From Saprospiraceae bacterium (GTDB lineage Bacteria; Bacteroidota; Bacteroidia; Chitinophagales; Saprospiraceae): a stretch of 64,000 nucleotides of DNA. The DNA is taken from the NCBI GenBank assembly GCA_016710265.1, contig JADJJL010000001.1:186001-250000 (forward strand), written 5' to 3'. This document shows, piece by piece, positions 51,393 to 60,041 of the stretch. Numbering within the stretch: position 1 is the stretch's first letter; the number at the start of each line of letters is the position of its first letter. Below the pieces are notes generated by a model that did not search any database, was not told where the DNA came from, and worked only from the letters and a program-made list of their open reading frames with translations. The position numbers were made by a program, and so were the translations under genes.

Positions 51393-53354
51393 ATGAAAAG
51401 AATACTTTATTTGGTTTCAATATTATTCTCTTTGCAGAACTATTCATTTTCACAAGACCAAGTGGCTATTGACTCATTAGAAGCCCTACTAAAAGTCCAT
51501 TACGCAAAAAAAATTGAGTTGCAAATAAAATTTCCATCTCTTTATGATACGACTGCGGCAATCATCTTAAATCAAATCGCCAAGGTTTATAATGGCAATA
51601 ACCCTGATAAGGCAATCGATTATGCCAATCAAAGCCTTTCTTTATCAGAGCAGTTAGCTTATAAAAAGGGAATCGGAAATGCTTATAACAATATGGGGAC
51701 CATTTTTCAAAGTAAACCAGATTATTTAACTTCTCTAGAATTCTATAAAAAAGCATTGAAGATTAGAGAAGAAGCTGGGGATAAAAAAAGTATTGCATAT
51801 TCGTATCACAACATTGGAAATATTTATCGACATTTGGACAATTATCCAGAAGCGCTGAAAAACTATTTTGCCACTTTAAAAATATTTGAAGAACTCGGGG
51901 ATAAAAAAGGTATTGCGAATACCTATAACAACATTGGAGTTGTTTATCACGACCAGGACAATTATCCAGAAGCGCTGAAAAATTATTTTGCCTCTTTAAA
52001 AATAAGAGAAGAAATTGGTGATAAAAATGGTATTGCATATTGTTACAACAACCTTGCAATTATTTATCGTAACCAGCGAAAATATCCGGAAGCACTAAAA
52101 AATTCTTTTGCCTCTTTAAAAATAAAAGAAGAAATTGGTGATAAAAAAGGTATTGCAAATACCTATAGCAACATTGGAAGTATTCATTGCGACCAGGGCA
52201 ATTACCAAGAAGCGCTGAAAAATCATTTTGCCAGTTTAAAAATAAATGAAGAAATCGGAAATAAAGATGATATTGGAGCAATCTGTTTGGATATTGGACT
52301 TACCAAATTAAAAATGAAAGCGGCACGGGAAGCGAAGGACTGGCAGAGCAAAGCATTACGGCTCGGCAAAGCGATTGAATCCTTATCGCTTATGCAGCGT
52401 AGCTATGAGGGACTTGCTGCTGCCGACAGTGCTCTTGGCAATTTCAAAGCTGCGTATGAGAATCATAAATTATTCATCCTGTACCGCGACAGTATTGAGA
52501 ATACTGAAAACGCCAAGAAAATTATTACGCTTCAAATGAATTACGATTTCGGTAAAAAGCAGGATTCGCTCAATGTGGTACAGACAAAAAAAGATCTGAT
52601 TGCGCTAAAAGAATTGAATAAACAAAAACTGGTCCGTAACGGATTTATTTGGGGCACAATAATATTACTCTTTCTGACAGGTACTGCAATCCTATTTTTT
52701 ATTGACAGAACGAAGCGAAACCGAATGAAGCAATTGGAAGCAGTAAGAGGAAGCATCAGTCGCGATTTACATGATGATATAGGCTCTACACTACAGAGCA
52801 TTTCAGTCATGAGCGAGATTGCACGCATGAAATCAACATCGGGTGGCAGTCAGGAATCCATTCCGTTTCTCGAAAAAATCGGGCGCGCTTCGCGTGATAT
52901 GATGGAAAAAATGAATGACTTAGTATGGGCAGTGAGTCCGCAAAATGATAATTTCGAAAACATCATATATCACATGCGCGCATTTGGTGGTGAGCTGCTT
53001 GCTGGAAAAGATATTGCTTTGCATTTCAAATCGGATAGTGATTTAAACAGCATCATCCTTTCGATGGAAAAGCGAAAATCATTTTTCCTGGTTTATAAAG
53101 AAGCATTGAACAATATCTATAAATATTCCGGAGCAAAAAATGTGACTGTTGAAATCTCCAAAACCAATCACAAATTAAATTTAGTTGTTTTAGATGATGG
53201 TGTAGGATTCAATATGAATGAAAACCATTTAAAAATAGGGGGCAACGGCTTAAAAAACATGAATGCAAGGGCTGCTGAACTGAATGGTACTATTTCCATT
53301 ACATCAGCGCCTGGAAAAGGAACAACGGTTAGCCTCATGGTAAATCTGAAATAA
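51393..53354 (+). CDS. TPR-containing sensor histidine kinase (LuxR-pathway type)
   Basis: 653 aa from the ATG at 51393, which gives the leader MKRILYLVSILFSLQNYSFS (the track start is 16 codons earlier). TPR units of 40 residues occupy about 60-310, strongly repeated (NYPEALKNYFASLKI, GIANTYNNIG). A membrane helix lies near 424-445 (FIWGTIILLFLTGTAILFFI), then the HisKA_3 motif ISRDLHDDIGSTLQSISVMS with the phospho-His, and a HATPase_c domain (YKEALNNIYKYSG, LDDGVGFNM, GNGLKNMNARAAE). It works with the regulator 64 bases downstream. Confidence 0.93.
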   Translation: MKRILYLVSILFSLQNYSFSQDQVAIDSLEALLKVHYAKKIELQIKFPSLYDTTAAIILNQIAKVYNGNNPDKAIDYANQSLSLSEQLAYKKGIGNAYNNMGTIFQSKPDYLTSLEFYKKALKIREEAGDKKSIAYSYHNIGNIYRHLDNYPEALKNYFATLKIFEELGDKKGIANTYNNIGVVYHDQDNYPEALKNYFASLKIREEIGDKNGIAYCYNNLAIIYRNQRKYPEALKNSFASLKIKEEIGDKKGIANTYSNIGSIHCDQGNYQEALKNHFASLKINEEIGNKDDIGAICLDIGLTKLKMKAAREAKDWQSKALRLGKAIESLSLMQRSYEGLAAADSALGNFKAAYENHKLFILYRDSIENTENAKKIITLQMNYDFGKKQDSLNVVQTKKDLIALKELNKQKLVRNGFIWGTIILLFLTGTAILFFIDRTKRNRMKQLEAVRGSISRDLHDDIGSTLQSISVMSEIARMKSTSGGSQESIPFLEKIGRASRDMMEKMNDLVWAVSPQNDNFENIIYHMRAFGGELLAGKDIALHFKSDSDLNSIILSMEKRKSFFLVYKEALNNIYKYSGAKNVTVEISKTNHKLNLVVLDDGVGFNMNENHLKIGGNGLKNMNARAAELNGTISITSAPGKGTTVSLMVNLK

Positions 53355-53363
53355 AAAAAGAAG

Positions 53364-53384
53364 AACTACCCAAAGCAGGTAGTT
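53364..53384 (+). promoter_or_regulatory. Inverted repeat AACTACC-N7-GGTAGTT
   Basis: Perfect 7-base arms between the kinase and regulator genes. A related one (ACTAC-N9-GTAGT, 54187-54205) lies between the regulator and the pore-forming protein gene. It may be a weak terminator or an operator for the LuxR-type regulator. Confidence 0.35.
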
Positions 53385-53418
53385 AATTCTTAATATAAAG
53401 TAATAATTTTACACCCTC

Positions 53419-54051
53419 ATGAAGAATATCAAAGTCGCAATTTTTGAAGATAATACAATGTTACGTGACAGCCTGTTCGAGCTCATAAACAGTAGTGATG
53501 GATTAATATGTACCGGGGCATTTGGTGATTGTTCTCAACTGATGCGGAAAGTGGGTTCTGCTAACCCTGATGTAATTCTTATGGACATTGACTTTCCAGG
53601 AATGAACGGCATTGAGGCAGTAAGGATAATCAAATCAGAACGGCCGGAAATTATAATCATCATGCAAACAGTTTTCAATGACATTGAAAGAATATTTCAG
53701 TCTATTACAGCTGGCGCATCAGGTTATCTTTTAAAAAGCACTTCGCCTCAGCGCATCATTGAATCAATCCATGAAGCGGCTACAGATGGAGCACCTATGA
53801 CACCGAGCATAGCGTATAAAATCCTCGAAGTTTTCCGTAGTAAAACACCTTCATTGTCGGCAAGAGAACACGCGGAGCTCAACGAAAGGCAGAAAGAAAT
53901 TCTTGAATGTATTTTCAACGGAATGAGTTATAAGCTTATTGCTGAGAAACTTTTTATATCAGTTGAAACCGTGCGCTACCATGTCAAAAACATATATGAA
54001 ATCCTGGATGTTCATTCGCGTGATGAACTGATTTCAAAGGTCAAAAAATAA
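53419..54051 (+). CDS. LuxR/NarL-family response regulator
   Basis: 210 aa. Receiver domain 1-120 with the phospho-acceptor Asp in VILMDIDFPGMNG, the switch Thr region MQTVFNDIERIF and the Lys in YLLKSTSPQRI. C-terminal LuxR helix-turn-helix: LNERQKEILECIFNGMSYKL, IAEKLFISVETVRYHVKNIY. A NarL-type pair with the preceding kinase. The likely target is the downstream MACPF gene, given its position (inference). Confidence 0.93.
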   Translation: MKNIKVAIFEDNTMLRDSLFELINSSDGLICTGAFGDCSQLMRKVGSANPDVILMDIDFPGMNGIEAVRIIKSERPEIIIIMQTVFNDIERIFQSITAGASGYLLKSTSPQRIIESIHEAATDGAPMTPSIAYKILEVFRSKTPSLSAREHAELNERQKEILECIFNGMSYKLIAEKLFISVETVRYHVKNIYEILDVHSRDELISKVKK

Positions 54052-54286
54052 ATCCCATTAAGCTTGTAAAAACCTGTTTTACGTTTCTCAGCAATCAGTT
54101 AAGGCTTAGAACCAAGGGGTTCGTATGATTATGCCGAAGGAATCTACCTGAGAAACTCTTAGTCCATACACTCCTACCAAAAAACTACTCATTTCAGGTA
54201 GTACGAATGATTGCAGTCAGCTATACCTTTGCTTAAGTAATTATTGAACTAACAAATTATTTAAACTTTTAAAACCAAATTTATTT

Positions 54287-55927
54287 ATGGAACTTTACCA
54301 AGGTGTAAATTCTTTTAAACCCACAGACCCCAAGCAAACTGCAATTAAATCTAAAGATGACACGCTAACTGCAATTAAACCTGATGACGACAAGAAAACT
54401 GCAATTAAATCTGATGACAACAAAAAAACAGGTGGTGGAACAGAGTCAGTGTTTCATGCTTATGTTTGCTCATCAATGGAAGAATTGCAAACCTCAATGG
54501 AAATAGATGCTTCTGTAAAGGCATCTTATTCTGTTTTCTCAGCAGATGCAAAGTCTAAATATCTGCATTCTCTTAATTTAACTACAAATTCAGTTACAGT
54601 TTTAATTCGAGCTTATCATAAGTCGACAAGTGTATCATCTACAAATCCGGATTTTAGCGACGAAGCTTTAAAATTACTTAATTCAGGTGGTGTAGGTAAT
54701 TTTGTAAAAAAGTATGGAGATAGTTGGGTAAGTCAAATTACCAAAGGAGGTGAATTTATTGCAACATTCACATTTTTCTCAAAAAGTAAAGAAGAAAAGC
54801 AAAAGGTAGAAGCCTCCTTAGATGTTAAAGGTTCATATTCAGGGGTGGATGCAGCCGTATCTTTAGCTACAAAAATTAGTAATGCATTAAAAACTACGAA
54901 TGTACGTTTTAGTATTGATCGAACATTAATTGGGTATACTGATCAAAATGTCCCAGATTATTCTGACAAGGATTATAAATCCAAGAATGCAGAAGAGTAT
55001 ACGAATGCATTGATTCAATTTGGCAATTCTTTGGCAACTAAAATACCTGACGATCCTCAAACTTTATCATATTCTATTTCTCCATATGAAGACTTATTAC
55101 CTACTGAAATCAATTTCAGTAATGTTCATCAGAACCGAATTAAGTTTAACGGTTATCCAGGTAGACAAGGCTGGGCATCGATGTACGCTGAATTATTAGT
55201 CTTACAAAATCTTTGTAAAGAGTTTAGAGAAATTTATAGGTTTTATGGAGATTATCAGGATTCGCTCTTAAATGATAAATTCGAACAAATAGGAAATGAT
55301 ATCGATTATTTATATGAATGCATTGATAAAATAAGTTTTAATTCTAACGAAGTAGTTACAGACTTTAAAAAACCGGTCAGCCTAGGTAAAAAACCAATAT
55401 TACAAATTAAAATTAAGCATATTGATCCGTCATTTCTTAACGGAAAAGGATCTATAGTATTTGATGACATAAATAAAGTTGGAACTATTTCAGAATTTAT
55501 TAAACTTACTTCAGTACAAATTGGTAGAAAAGACAATGTAGTGTATTGGTTGGGTGCGAAGTATTCAAAACGAAGTAATGATAAGAAAGATGATTCTATC
55601 ACTGAAATTGGTATTCCTCATGGAGACTGTGTTCCAACGCCAAGTTTTGAATGGAAATTGCAAGAAGATGAATTTATTACTTCAATGCATGGTGCCATGG
55701 GATCCTGGGGTGGTCATACAGTTGTTGCTGATCTCTTCTTTAAAACAAACCGAGGTAATACGTATGGGTCAGCAGAAAAAACTGCAACCCAGAAATGGGA
55801 TGCTCAGCCAGGCGAACTATTAATTGGTTTTTGTGGTACGACGGGCTCTGTATGTGATTGTTTGCAACCTGTAGTTTTAGAATTCTCTCCGGCAATATGG
55901 AAAACGACAGATTTTGTAAGAAAATAG
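54287..55927 (+). CDS. Predicted MACPF-type pore-forming protein with jacalin-like lectin domain
   Basis: 546 aa, no signal peptide. Residues 18-47 are three exact-length 10-residue repeats (TAIKSKDDTL, TAIKPDDDKK, TAIKSDDNKK). The next 300 residues fit a MACPF/CDC fold: the signature region is YGDSWVSQITKGG (143-155; consensus Y-G-[TS]-[HW]-x7-GG), with KVEASLDVKGSYSGVDAAVS for a transmembrane-helix cluster. The last 85 residues are jacalin-like (SMHGAMGSWGGHTVVADLFF, TNRGNTYG), a sugar-binding beta-prism. The protein would bind a glycan and insert into a membrane. It is probably released by lysis or a contractile system; no secretion signal is seen. Confidence 0.72.
   Translation: MELYQGVNSFKPTDPKQTAIKSKDDTLTAIKPDDDKKTAIKSDDNKKTGGGTESVFHAYVCSSMEELQTSMEIDASVKASYSVFSADAKSKYLHSLNLTTNSVTVLIRAYHKSTSVSSTNPDFSDEALKLLNSGGVGNFVKKYGDSWVSQITKGGEFIATFTFFSKSKEEKQKVEASLDVKGSYSGVDAAVSLATKISNALKTTNVRFSIDRTLIGYTDQNVPDYSDKDYKSKNAEEYTNALIQFGNSLATKIPDDPQTLSYSISPYEDLLPTEINFSNVHQNRIKFNGYPGRQGWASMYAELLVLQNLCKEFREIYRFYGDYQDSLLNDKFEQIGNDIDYLYECIDKISFNSNEVVTDFKKPVSLGKKPILQIKIKHIDPSFLNGKGSIVFDDINKVGTISEFIKLTSVQIGRKDNVVYWLGAKYSKRSNDKKDDSITEIGIPHGDCVPTPSFEWKLQEDEFITSMHGAMGSWGGHTVVADLFFKTNRGNTYGSAEKTATQKWDAQPGELLIGFCGTTGSVCDCLQPVVLEFSPAIWKTTDFVRK
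54338..54427 (+). repeat. Three 30-base tandem repeats in the N-terminus of the MACPF gene
   Basis: ACTGCAATTAAA begins each unit at 54338, 54368 and 54398; the rest of each unit varies slightly. They encode the TAIK(S/P)DD repeats. In-frame repeats of this kind can vary in number between strains. Confidence 0.75.
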
Positions 55928-56084
55928 TATATTTTCGTGCATAGTTCACTTTATAAATATATAAACAACCTAGCAATTTTGAGCAAGAAAAGCAAGATCT
56001 TTAATTACAATATCTTTCAAATATTGAATTGATAAAACTGCTGGGTTTATTAAAACTTTTTAACAATTTTAAATTTAATTAAAC

Positions 56085-56336
56085 ATGAACAATTATAGAT
56101 TTAGGATCGTCGGTAATGATACAACGATAGATATTGTAAAAGAACATATTAATAAATATATTGGTGATTCCATAGTTGGAAACTTTACTGAATATTCTGG
56201 ACCGGATGAAGAAGACAATAGTATGGTAGTATATGGTGAACTACAGAACACAAACAGTCCACTAGCCAAAGTTAAGAGCAACTTTATCAATGCTTTTAAT
56301 AAATATGGTTATATCGCAACTGTTGAGCAGATTTAA
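56085..56336 (+). CDS. Small protein downstream of the MACPF gene
   Basis: 83 aa, acidic, no leader, pattern beta-alpha-beta with FRIVGNDTTIDIVKEHINKY, SIVGNFTEYSGPDEEDNSMV and a last AFNKYGYIATVEQI, like a single ferredoxin-like domain. Not recognised. About 157 bases after the MACPF gene; a partner or immunity role is only a possibility. Confidence 0.55.
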   Translation: MNNYRFRIVGNDTTIDIVKEHINKYIGDSIVGNFTEYSGPDEEDNSMVVYGELQNTNSPLAKVKSNFINAFNKYGYIATVEQI

Positions 56337-56544
56337 TTTACCCAGGACCAATTAAAGATAATAGGTGATAATTAAATTTACCTAGTTATTCTTGACCACG
56401 CTTGGTCTTCATTGGACCGTTGGGGAGTGATCAACACTTAAGCTTGCTACAGGCATGACAAATAGTTGTGGTTACTACTATGATTTAGACATAACATTAA
56501 AAGACGGACGATTAATTAAGAAATAAGGTTTTGGTGGACGGAAG

Positions 56545-56740
56545 AAGGCTGCTTATTTCAGCAGCTACAAGAAATTAGAGGTTCAGTGGATTAATGAAGC
56601 TTTGTTCTTCGTATCAAGTGCAGCCCTTCAACTTGCTTCGAAATTTATCACGCTCTGCGTGACAGCAAGCCCTGAGCCGCTCAGGGCAAGTGCAGGCAGA
56701 CCTAAATCGCCAACTTCTTGTAGTTGCAAAGCCTTATATG
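56545..56740 (+). repeat. Family C boundary repeat (copy 2) with nested hairpins
   Basis: GCAGCTACAAGAAATTAGAGGT at the left (key words CAGCTACAAGAAATTAGAGG) and ATCGCCAACTTCTTGTAGTTGC at the right are inverse complements with a few changes. In the middle, TCACGC-TCT-GCGTGA (56648-56662) and CCCTGAG-CCG-CTCAGGG (56670-56686) are two perfect small hairpins absent from copy 1, an apparent REP-like insert. Confidence 0.7.
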
Positions 56741-56768
56741 GCATTATATGACAATACTCAAACAGACA

Positions 56769-57174
56769 ATGAAATTTATAAATCTGACTTATATTTTCGG
56801 ATTTATTTGGTTGACAAGTTGCAACGACCACGCGACAAAACTTTAGGGTAAGAGTGAAACAATTGAGATTTTCTATATTAATTGGGCATGTGATTGTGCA
56901 GAATTTATAAAAACGATATTTTATGCAGACAATTCCGAATATGAAGTAAAAGAAGAAGATTGCATTTATATTGAACCCCGGAAATCCAACCATAAATATT
57001 CTTGACATCTATTTTGAAAAGGGACACTTTGAAAATCATCTCCAACTTACAAGACAGTTCTATATTGAAAAAGGTGTACCTCACACTTACGGCAGAAAAA
57101 TACCTGAAAAGTCTGAAAAAGCAAAGGTTTTTAGAAATGACAGTATTGAACTTGTAAAGAAGTTATGGCGATAA
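56769..57174 (+). pseudogene. Small lipoprotein with an in-frame TAG and a frameshift
   Basis: Starts with a lipobox leader MKFINLTYIFGFIWLTSC. After NDHATKL comes TAG (about 56844), then KSETIEIFYINWACDCAEFI, then at GAACCCCGG (about 56977) one extra C switches frame; the rest reads PGNPTINILDIYFEKGHFEN and ends KIPEKSEKAKVFRNDSIELV. One nonsense and one frameshift indicate a dead gene. Confidence 0.65.
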
Positions 57175-57184
57175 AGAAAAACGT

Positions 57185-57300
57185 CTCATAAAACACATTT
57201 GCAATAAACGGGCTTTTTACGCTGGCAAGCCACAGGCTTTGCTCCGCAGACACTATTGTGCTTATAGAAAGTTCAGTTACCCAACGCTGAATAGTTTGAT
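57185..57300 (+). repeat. Family A boundary repeat, partial copy
   Basis: AACACATTTGCAATAAACGGGCTTTTTACG, CACAGGCTTTGCTCCGCAGACAC and AAAGTTCAGTTACCCAACG fit the left and middle of the family (key words GCTCCGCAGACAC, AGTTCAGTT). The right end is missing. Confidence 0.55.
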
Positions 57301-57430
57301 TCAGACTCCAAAGAATTCCTAATAAGATGTTATTTTTAAAAAATAATTTCATTTCACAAATCCAAATCTTTAGTTCTTATCGTATATCTTCCAACAAATA
57401 ATAATTAAATAATTAAAAAACTAAAATGTT

Positions 57431-57964
57431 ATGTTAAAAAAATCAATCTCAATTCTTGCAGTTGCAGTAAGCATATTGGCAGGAAACGCAAATGCTCAAG
57501 ATAAAATGAGCAATGAAAAAGGTGTAATGGTAGGCGGTGCCATGATGGTAAAATCAAAAAACATTGTTGAAAATGCAGTCAACAGTAAAGACCATACCAC
57601 ATTAGTGGCTGCTGTTAAAGCCGCAGGTTTGGTAGAAACACTTTCATCTGCGGGTCCGTTTACCGTGTTTGCACCAACTAATGATGCTTTCAATAAATTA
57701 CCTGCAGGAACTGTTGACGGCTTATTGAAACCGGAAATGAAAGATAAACTCACATCTGTGCTTACTTATCACGTAGTGGCCGGTCGTTACACTTCCAAAG
57801 ATTTAAAGAACGGAATGCAACTAAAAACCGTGCAGGGACAAAAAATCACCATCACCAAAAATGGTAATACCTGGATGGTGAACAATGCAAAAATTGAAAT
57901 TGCAGATATCATGGATAGCAATGGGGTTACCTATGTTATTGATTCAGTTTTAATGCCGAAATAA
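57431..57964 (+). CDS. Fasciclin (FAS1) domain secreted protein
   Basis: 177 aa. A signal peptide (MLKKSISILAVAVSILAGNANAQ) leads to one FAS1 domain with the H1 box TLVAAVKAAGLVETLSSAGP, FTVFAPTNDAFNKLPAG, LTSVLTYHVVAGRY and H2-type ending MDSNGVTYVIDSVLMP. Full-length single-domain form. FAS1 proteins act in adhesion. Followed by a strong terminator. Confidence 0.93.
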   Translation: MLKKSISILAVAVSILAGNANAQDKMSNEKGVMVGGAMMVKSKNIVENAVNSKDHTTLVAAVKAAGLVETLSSAGPFTVFAPTNDAFNKLPAGTVDGLLKPEMKDKLTSVLTYHVVAGRYTSKDLKNGMQLKTVQGQKITITKNGNTWMVNNAKIEIADIMDSNGVTYVIDSVLMPK

Positions 57965-57986
57965 AAAACCAGGTTTTTATAAAATC

Positions 57987-58022
57987 AAATTCCTTGTTGC
58001 AGCTTGCAGCAAGGAATTTTTT
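57987..58022 (+). terminator. Intrinsic terminator after the fasciclin gene
   Basis: AAATTCCTTG and CAAGGAATTT arms with an inner TTGC/GCAG pair and an AGCTT loop, followed by TTTT. A strong bidirectional-looking hairpin. Confidence 0.85.
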
Positions 58023-58060
58023 ATTACATAAGAGTCTTGTATTGGTTTGATCAAACAAAG

Positions 58061-58160
58061 CCCATGAATAATTATCATAAAGATAATTGAAAGCAGTTTT
58101 GTCTTTCTGCTTTATTAAACTTAAGAGTTCTGCTTCCGTTAGAATAATAAATAAATTCAT
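58061..58160 (-). pseudogene. N-terminal fragment of an ECF RNA polymerase sigma factor
   Basis: Minus strand from an ATG at 58160: MNLFIILTEAELLSLIKQKD then KTAFNYLYDNYSWALF, the standard start of Bacteroidota sigma-70 ECF factors, after which homology ends at the fasciclin terminator region. Regions 2.2-4 are absent. The leader side borders ATTCATTTTAAATTGGG, also found by the IS1182 remnant at 29484. Confidence 0.6.
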
Positions 58161-58179
58161 TTTAAATTGGGCATGAATC

Positions 58180-58305
58180 AAAAGGAAATCCCTATCAATT
58201 TTCGCACACTCCTACTGCCCTAATTTGGGCTTTGCAAGAAAATATATTGGTGAATTTCAATACTAGAATCTGGAAAAAGAGTATTTTCACAGTTTGGTGT
58301 TAGAC
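58180..58305 (+). repeat. Family B boundary repeat, right-half copy
   Basis: CCCTAATTTGGGCTTTGCAAGA, TACTAGAATCTGGAAAAAGAG and GTATTTTCACAGTTTGGTGT then TAGAC. The right end GTTAGAC fits GTTRRRY. It is followed 79 bases later by the gene at 58384. Confidence 0.75.
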
Positions 58306-58383
58306 CTCACTCAGTAACGATCAACAAAGCCATTGCCAATTAGACAGAAAAATAAATGACAAAACAATCCACAATTAAATCAA

Positions 58384-58707
58384 ATGATACTATCAATCAC
58401 TAAAATAGAGCTAAAGTCTTACTCAAAATTTATTGCCTTTTTTAAGTTTAACTTACAAATTATTAATGATTTGAATCAATCAAATTGCCTAAAATTTAAA
58501 ACAACAGGCAACTGGAATTTCAAACAGTGGTATACCATGACCCTATGGTTAAATGAAAATGAAATCAATAAGTTTTATCGAAATGGAACGCATTTAGAAG
58601 CGATGAAACAATCTAAATTATTTTCTTCTAAAATTCAATCCAAACGCATAAATAGGGAGGAATTAATAAGTTGGAAAGAAGCAAAAAAACTATTTGACAT
58701 TAAATAA
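58384..58707 (+). CDS. Small dimeric alpha/beta-barrel-type protein (ABM-like)
   Basis: 107 aa. The strand-helix pattern includes KSYSKFIAFFKFNLQIINDL, then KFKTTGNWNFKQWYTMTLWL, NKFYRNGTHLEAMKQSKLF and SWKEAKKLFDI. It resembles DUF3291/ABM-type monooxygenase-like small proteins. No ligand motif is certain. Confidence 0.55.
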   Translation: MILSITKIELKSYSKFIAFFKFNLQIINDLNQSNCLKFKTTGNWNFKQWYTMTLWLNENEINKFYRNGTHLEAMKQSKLFSSKIQSKRINREELISWKEAKKLFDIK

Positions 58708-58837
58708 TTACCTAAGTTTGAATCACATTATTCTTTAATGAATGATTGGGATTATAGACAATACGAAATCATCAATGAACCTAACTTTGAGTTGTGCAAT
58801 CATTTAATCCATTGATTTTACTACTGAAAAATGAAAA

Positions 58838-58866
58838 AATAGTATTTTTACACTCTAAAGTAAGTA
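58838..58866 (+). repeat. Family B right-end tail
   Basis: AATAGTATTTTTACACTCTAAAG matches only the right tail of family B. It lies 12 bases before the start of the next gene. Confidence 0.5.
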
Positions 58867-58878
58867 GCCTTCTAACAT

Positions 58879-59541
58879 ATGAAAAATTCTATTTTAATTT
58901 ATTGTCTCCTATTTTCAACAGTAAGCGCACAGGAAAATAGGAAAGTTTTTAATTTAATTCTTCACTCTGGAATTGGAACGAATAAACTCTTTGTTACTGA
59001 AAAAGCTCCAAATCCTTCAATACCTACCACTTCAAAATTGGGTTTGAATCTTTCAATTGGTACACTAATAGAATACAATTACTTTTCCAAAATACAATTT
59101 TCGACCGGAATCGGATTTAAGTTAAATAAATTTCGCACCAGGATATCAGGAATTACAACCAATGAAACACTTAATAATGGTTTTCAACCGATTGAAATTT
59201 ATGATACTTACATTTTAAATTATTTATCTATTCCATTCCTAGTGAATTTCAGAATTAGTAATAAATTCAACTTGGGTGGAGGTGTTTCGTACGATTATCT
59301 ATTAAACAAAAAAATGATTAAATCAGTTAAAAATACGAAAGATCCAGTATTTGGAAGATCAAATAGTACTTTCTATCCAGCAAACCATAGTGTTTTCATT
59401 TTTTTTAAATTCAAATTACATAAGAACTTTTCAGTCTTACCAACATTCTCATTAAGTCCTCATAGAACTACCGCTCAATCATTTTATACCTCTACTGGAC
59501 CATCCGCTAGCTTTGATTTACACTTCGAATTAAAAATATAA
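58879..59541 (+). CDS. Outer-membrane beta-barrel protein (porin family)
   Basis: 220 aa. A signal peptide (MKNSILIYCLLFSTVSAQ) is followed by alternating amphipathic strands: LGLNLSIGTLIEYNYFSKIQ, FSTGIGFKLNKF, TYILNYLSIPFLVNFRIS, LGGGVSYDYLLN and a last strand ASFDLHFELKI ending as barrel proteins do. PorT/OmpA-barrel-type; substrate unknown. Confidence 0.8.
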   Translation: MKNSILIYCLLFSTVSAQENRKVFNLILHSGIGTNKLFVTEKAPNPSIPTTSKLGLNLSIGTLIEYNYFSKIQFSTGIGFKLNKFRTRISGITTNETLNNGFQPIEIYDTYILNYLSIPFLVNFRISNKFNLGGGVSYDYLLNKKMIKSVKNTKDPVFGRSNSTFYPANHSVFIFFKFKLHKNFSVLPTFSLSPHRTTAQSFYTSTGPSASFDLHFELKI

Positions 59542-59768
59542 ATGGCTTGAAATAAGATTGAAACCAAATACCGACTGCAATACAATTCAATCACTTTTAT
59601 TTTTTCTGACAATGATAACTGAATTTTTTTTCCCTTTTGGTAGTATAATTTATAAAAAGCCAAGATTAGAATAGAATACTCATGGCTCAATAATATCCCT
59701 AAAATTAAATTTAAAAAATAGAATAAAAATATTATATTAACTTTGCAAGACAAATTAAACAAATAGAT

Positions 59769-60041
59769 ATGAATAGAGTAATGGTTTTAATATCACTTTC
59801 GGACAGCGGAATAGAAACGATCAAATCCAATCCAGAATTACCAAAAAAGGAAATGGAATTCGTAAATCAATGGAAACAAGAAAATATTTTGGAGATTTTT
59901 TATATTTCAGAAACAAAAAAAGGCGCCGTTTTAATATTTCAAAATGTGGATGAGACCAAGACCAAAGAGCTCATTGAAATATTACCTTACTTTCCTTTTA
60001 TGGAAAAAATCGAATACCATAAAGTGAACAAACAATTCTAA
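59769..60041 (+). CDS. Small muconolactone-isomerase-like protein
   Basis: 90 aa, ferredoxin-like: MVLISLSDSGIETIKSNPEL, then VNQWKQENILEIFYISETKK, GAVLIFQNVDETKTKELIEI and LPYFPFMEKIEYHKV. It fits the muconolactone delta-isomerase/YCII-like superfamily. Role unknown. Confidence 0.65.
   Translation: MNRVMVLISLSDSGIETIKSNPELPKKEMEFVNQWKQENILEIFYISETKKGAVLIFQNVDETKTKELIEILPYFPFMEKIEYHKVNKQF

Noticed and set aside
51763..52281. Repetitive minus-strand ORFs (98 and 73 codons)
   Set aside because: Their repetition mirrors the TPR units of the plus-strand kinase gene.
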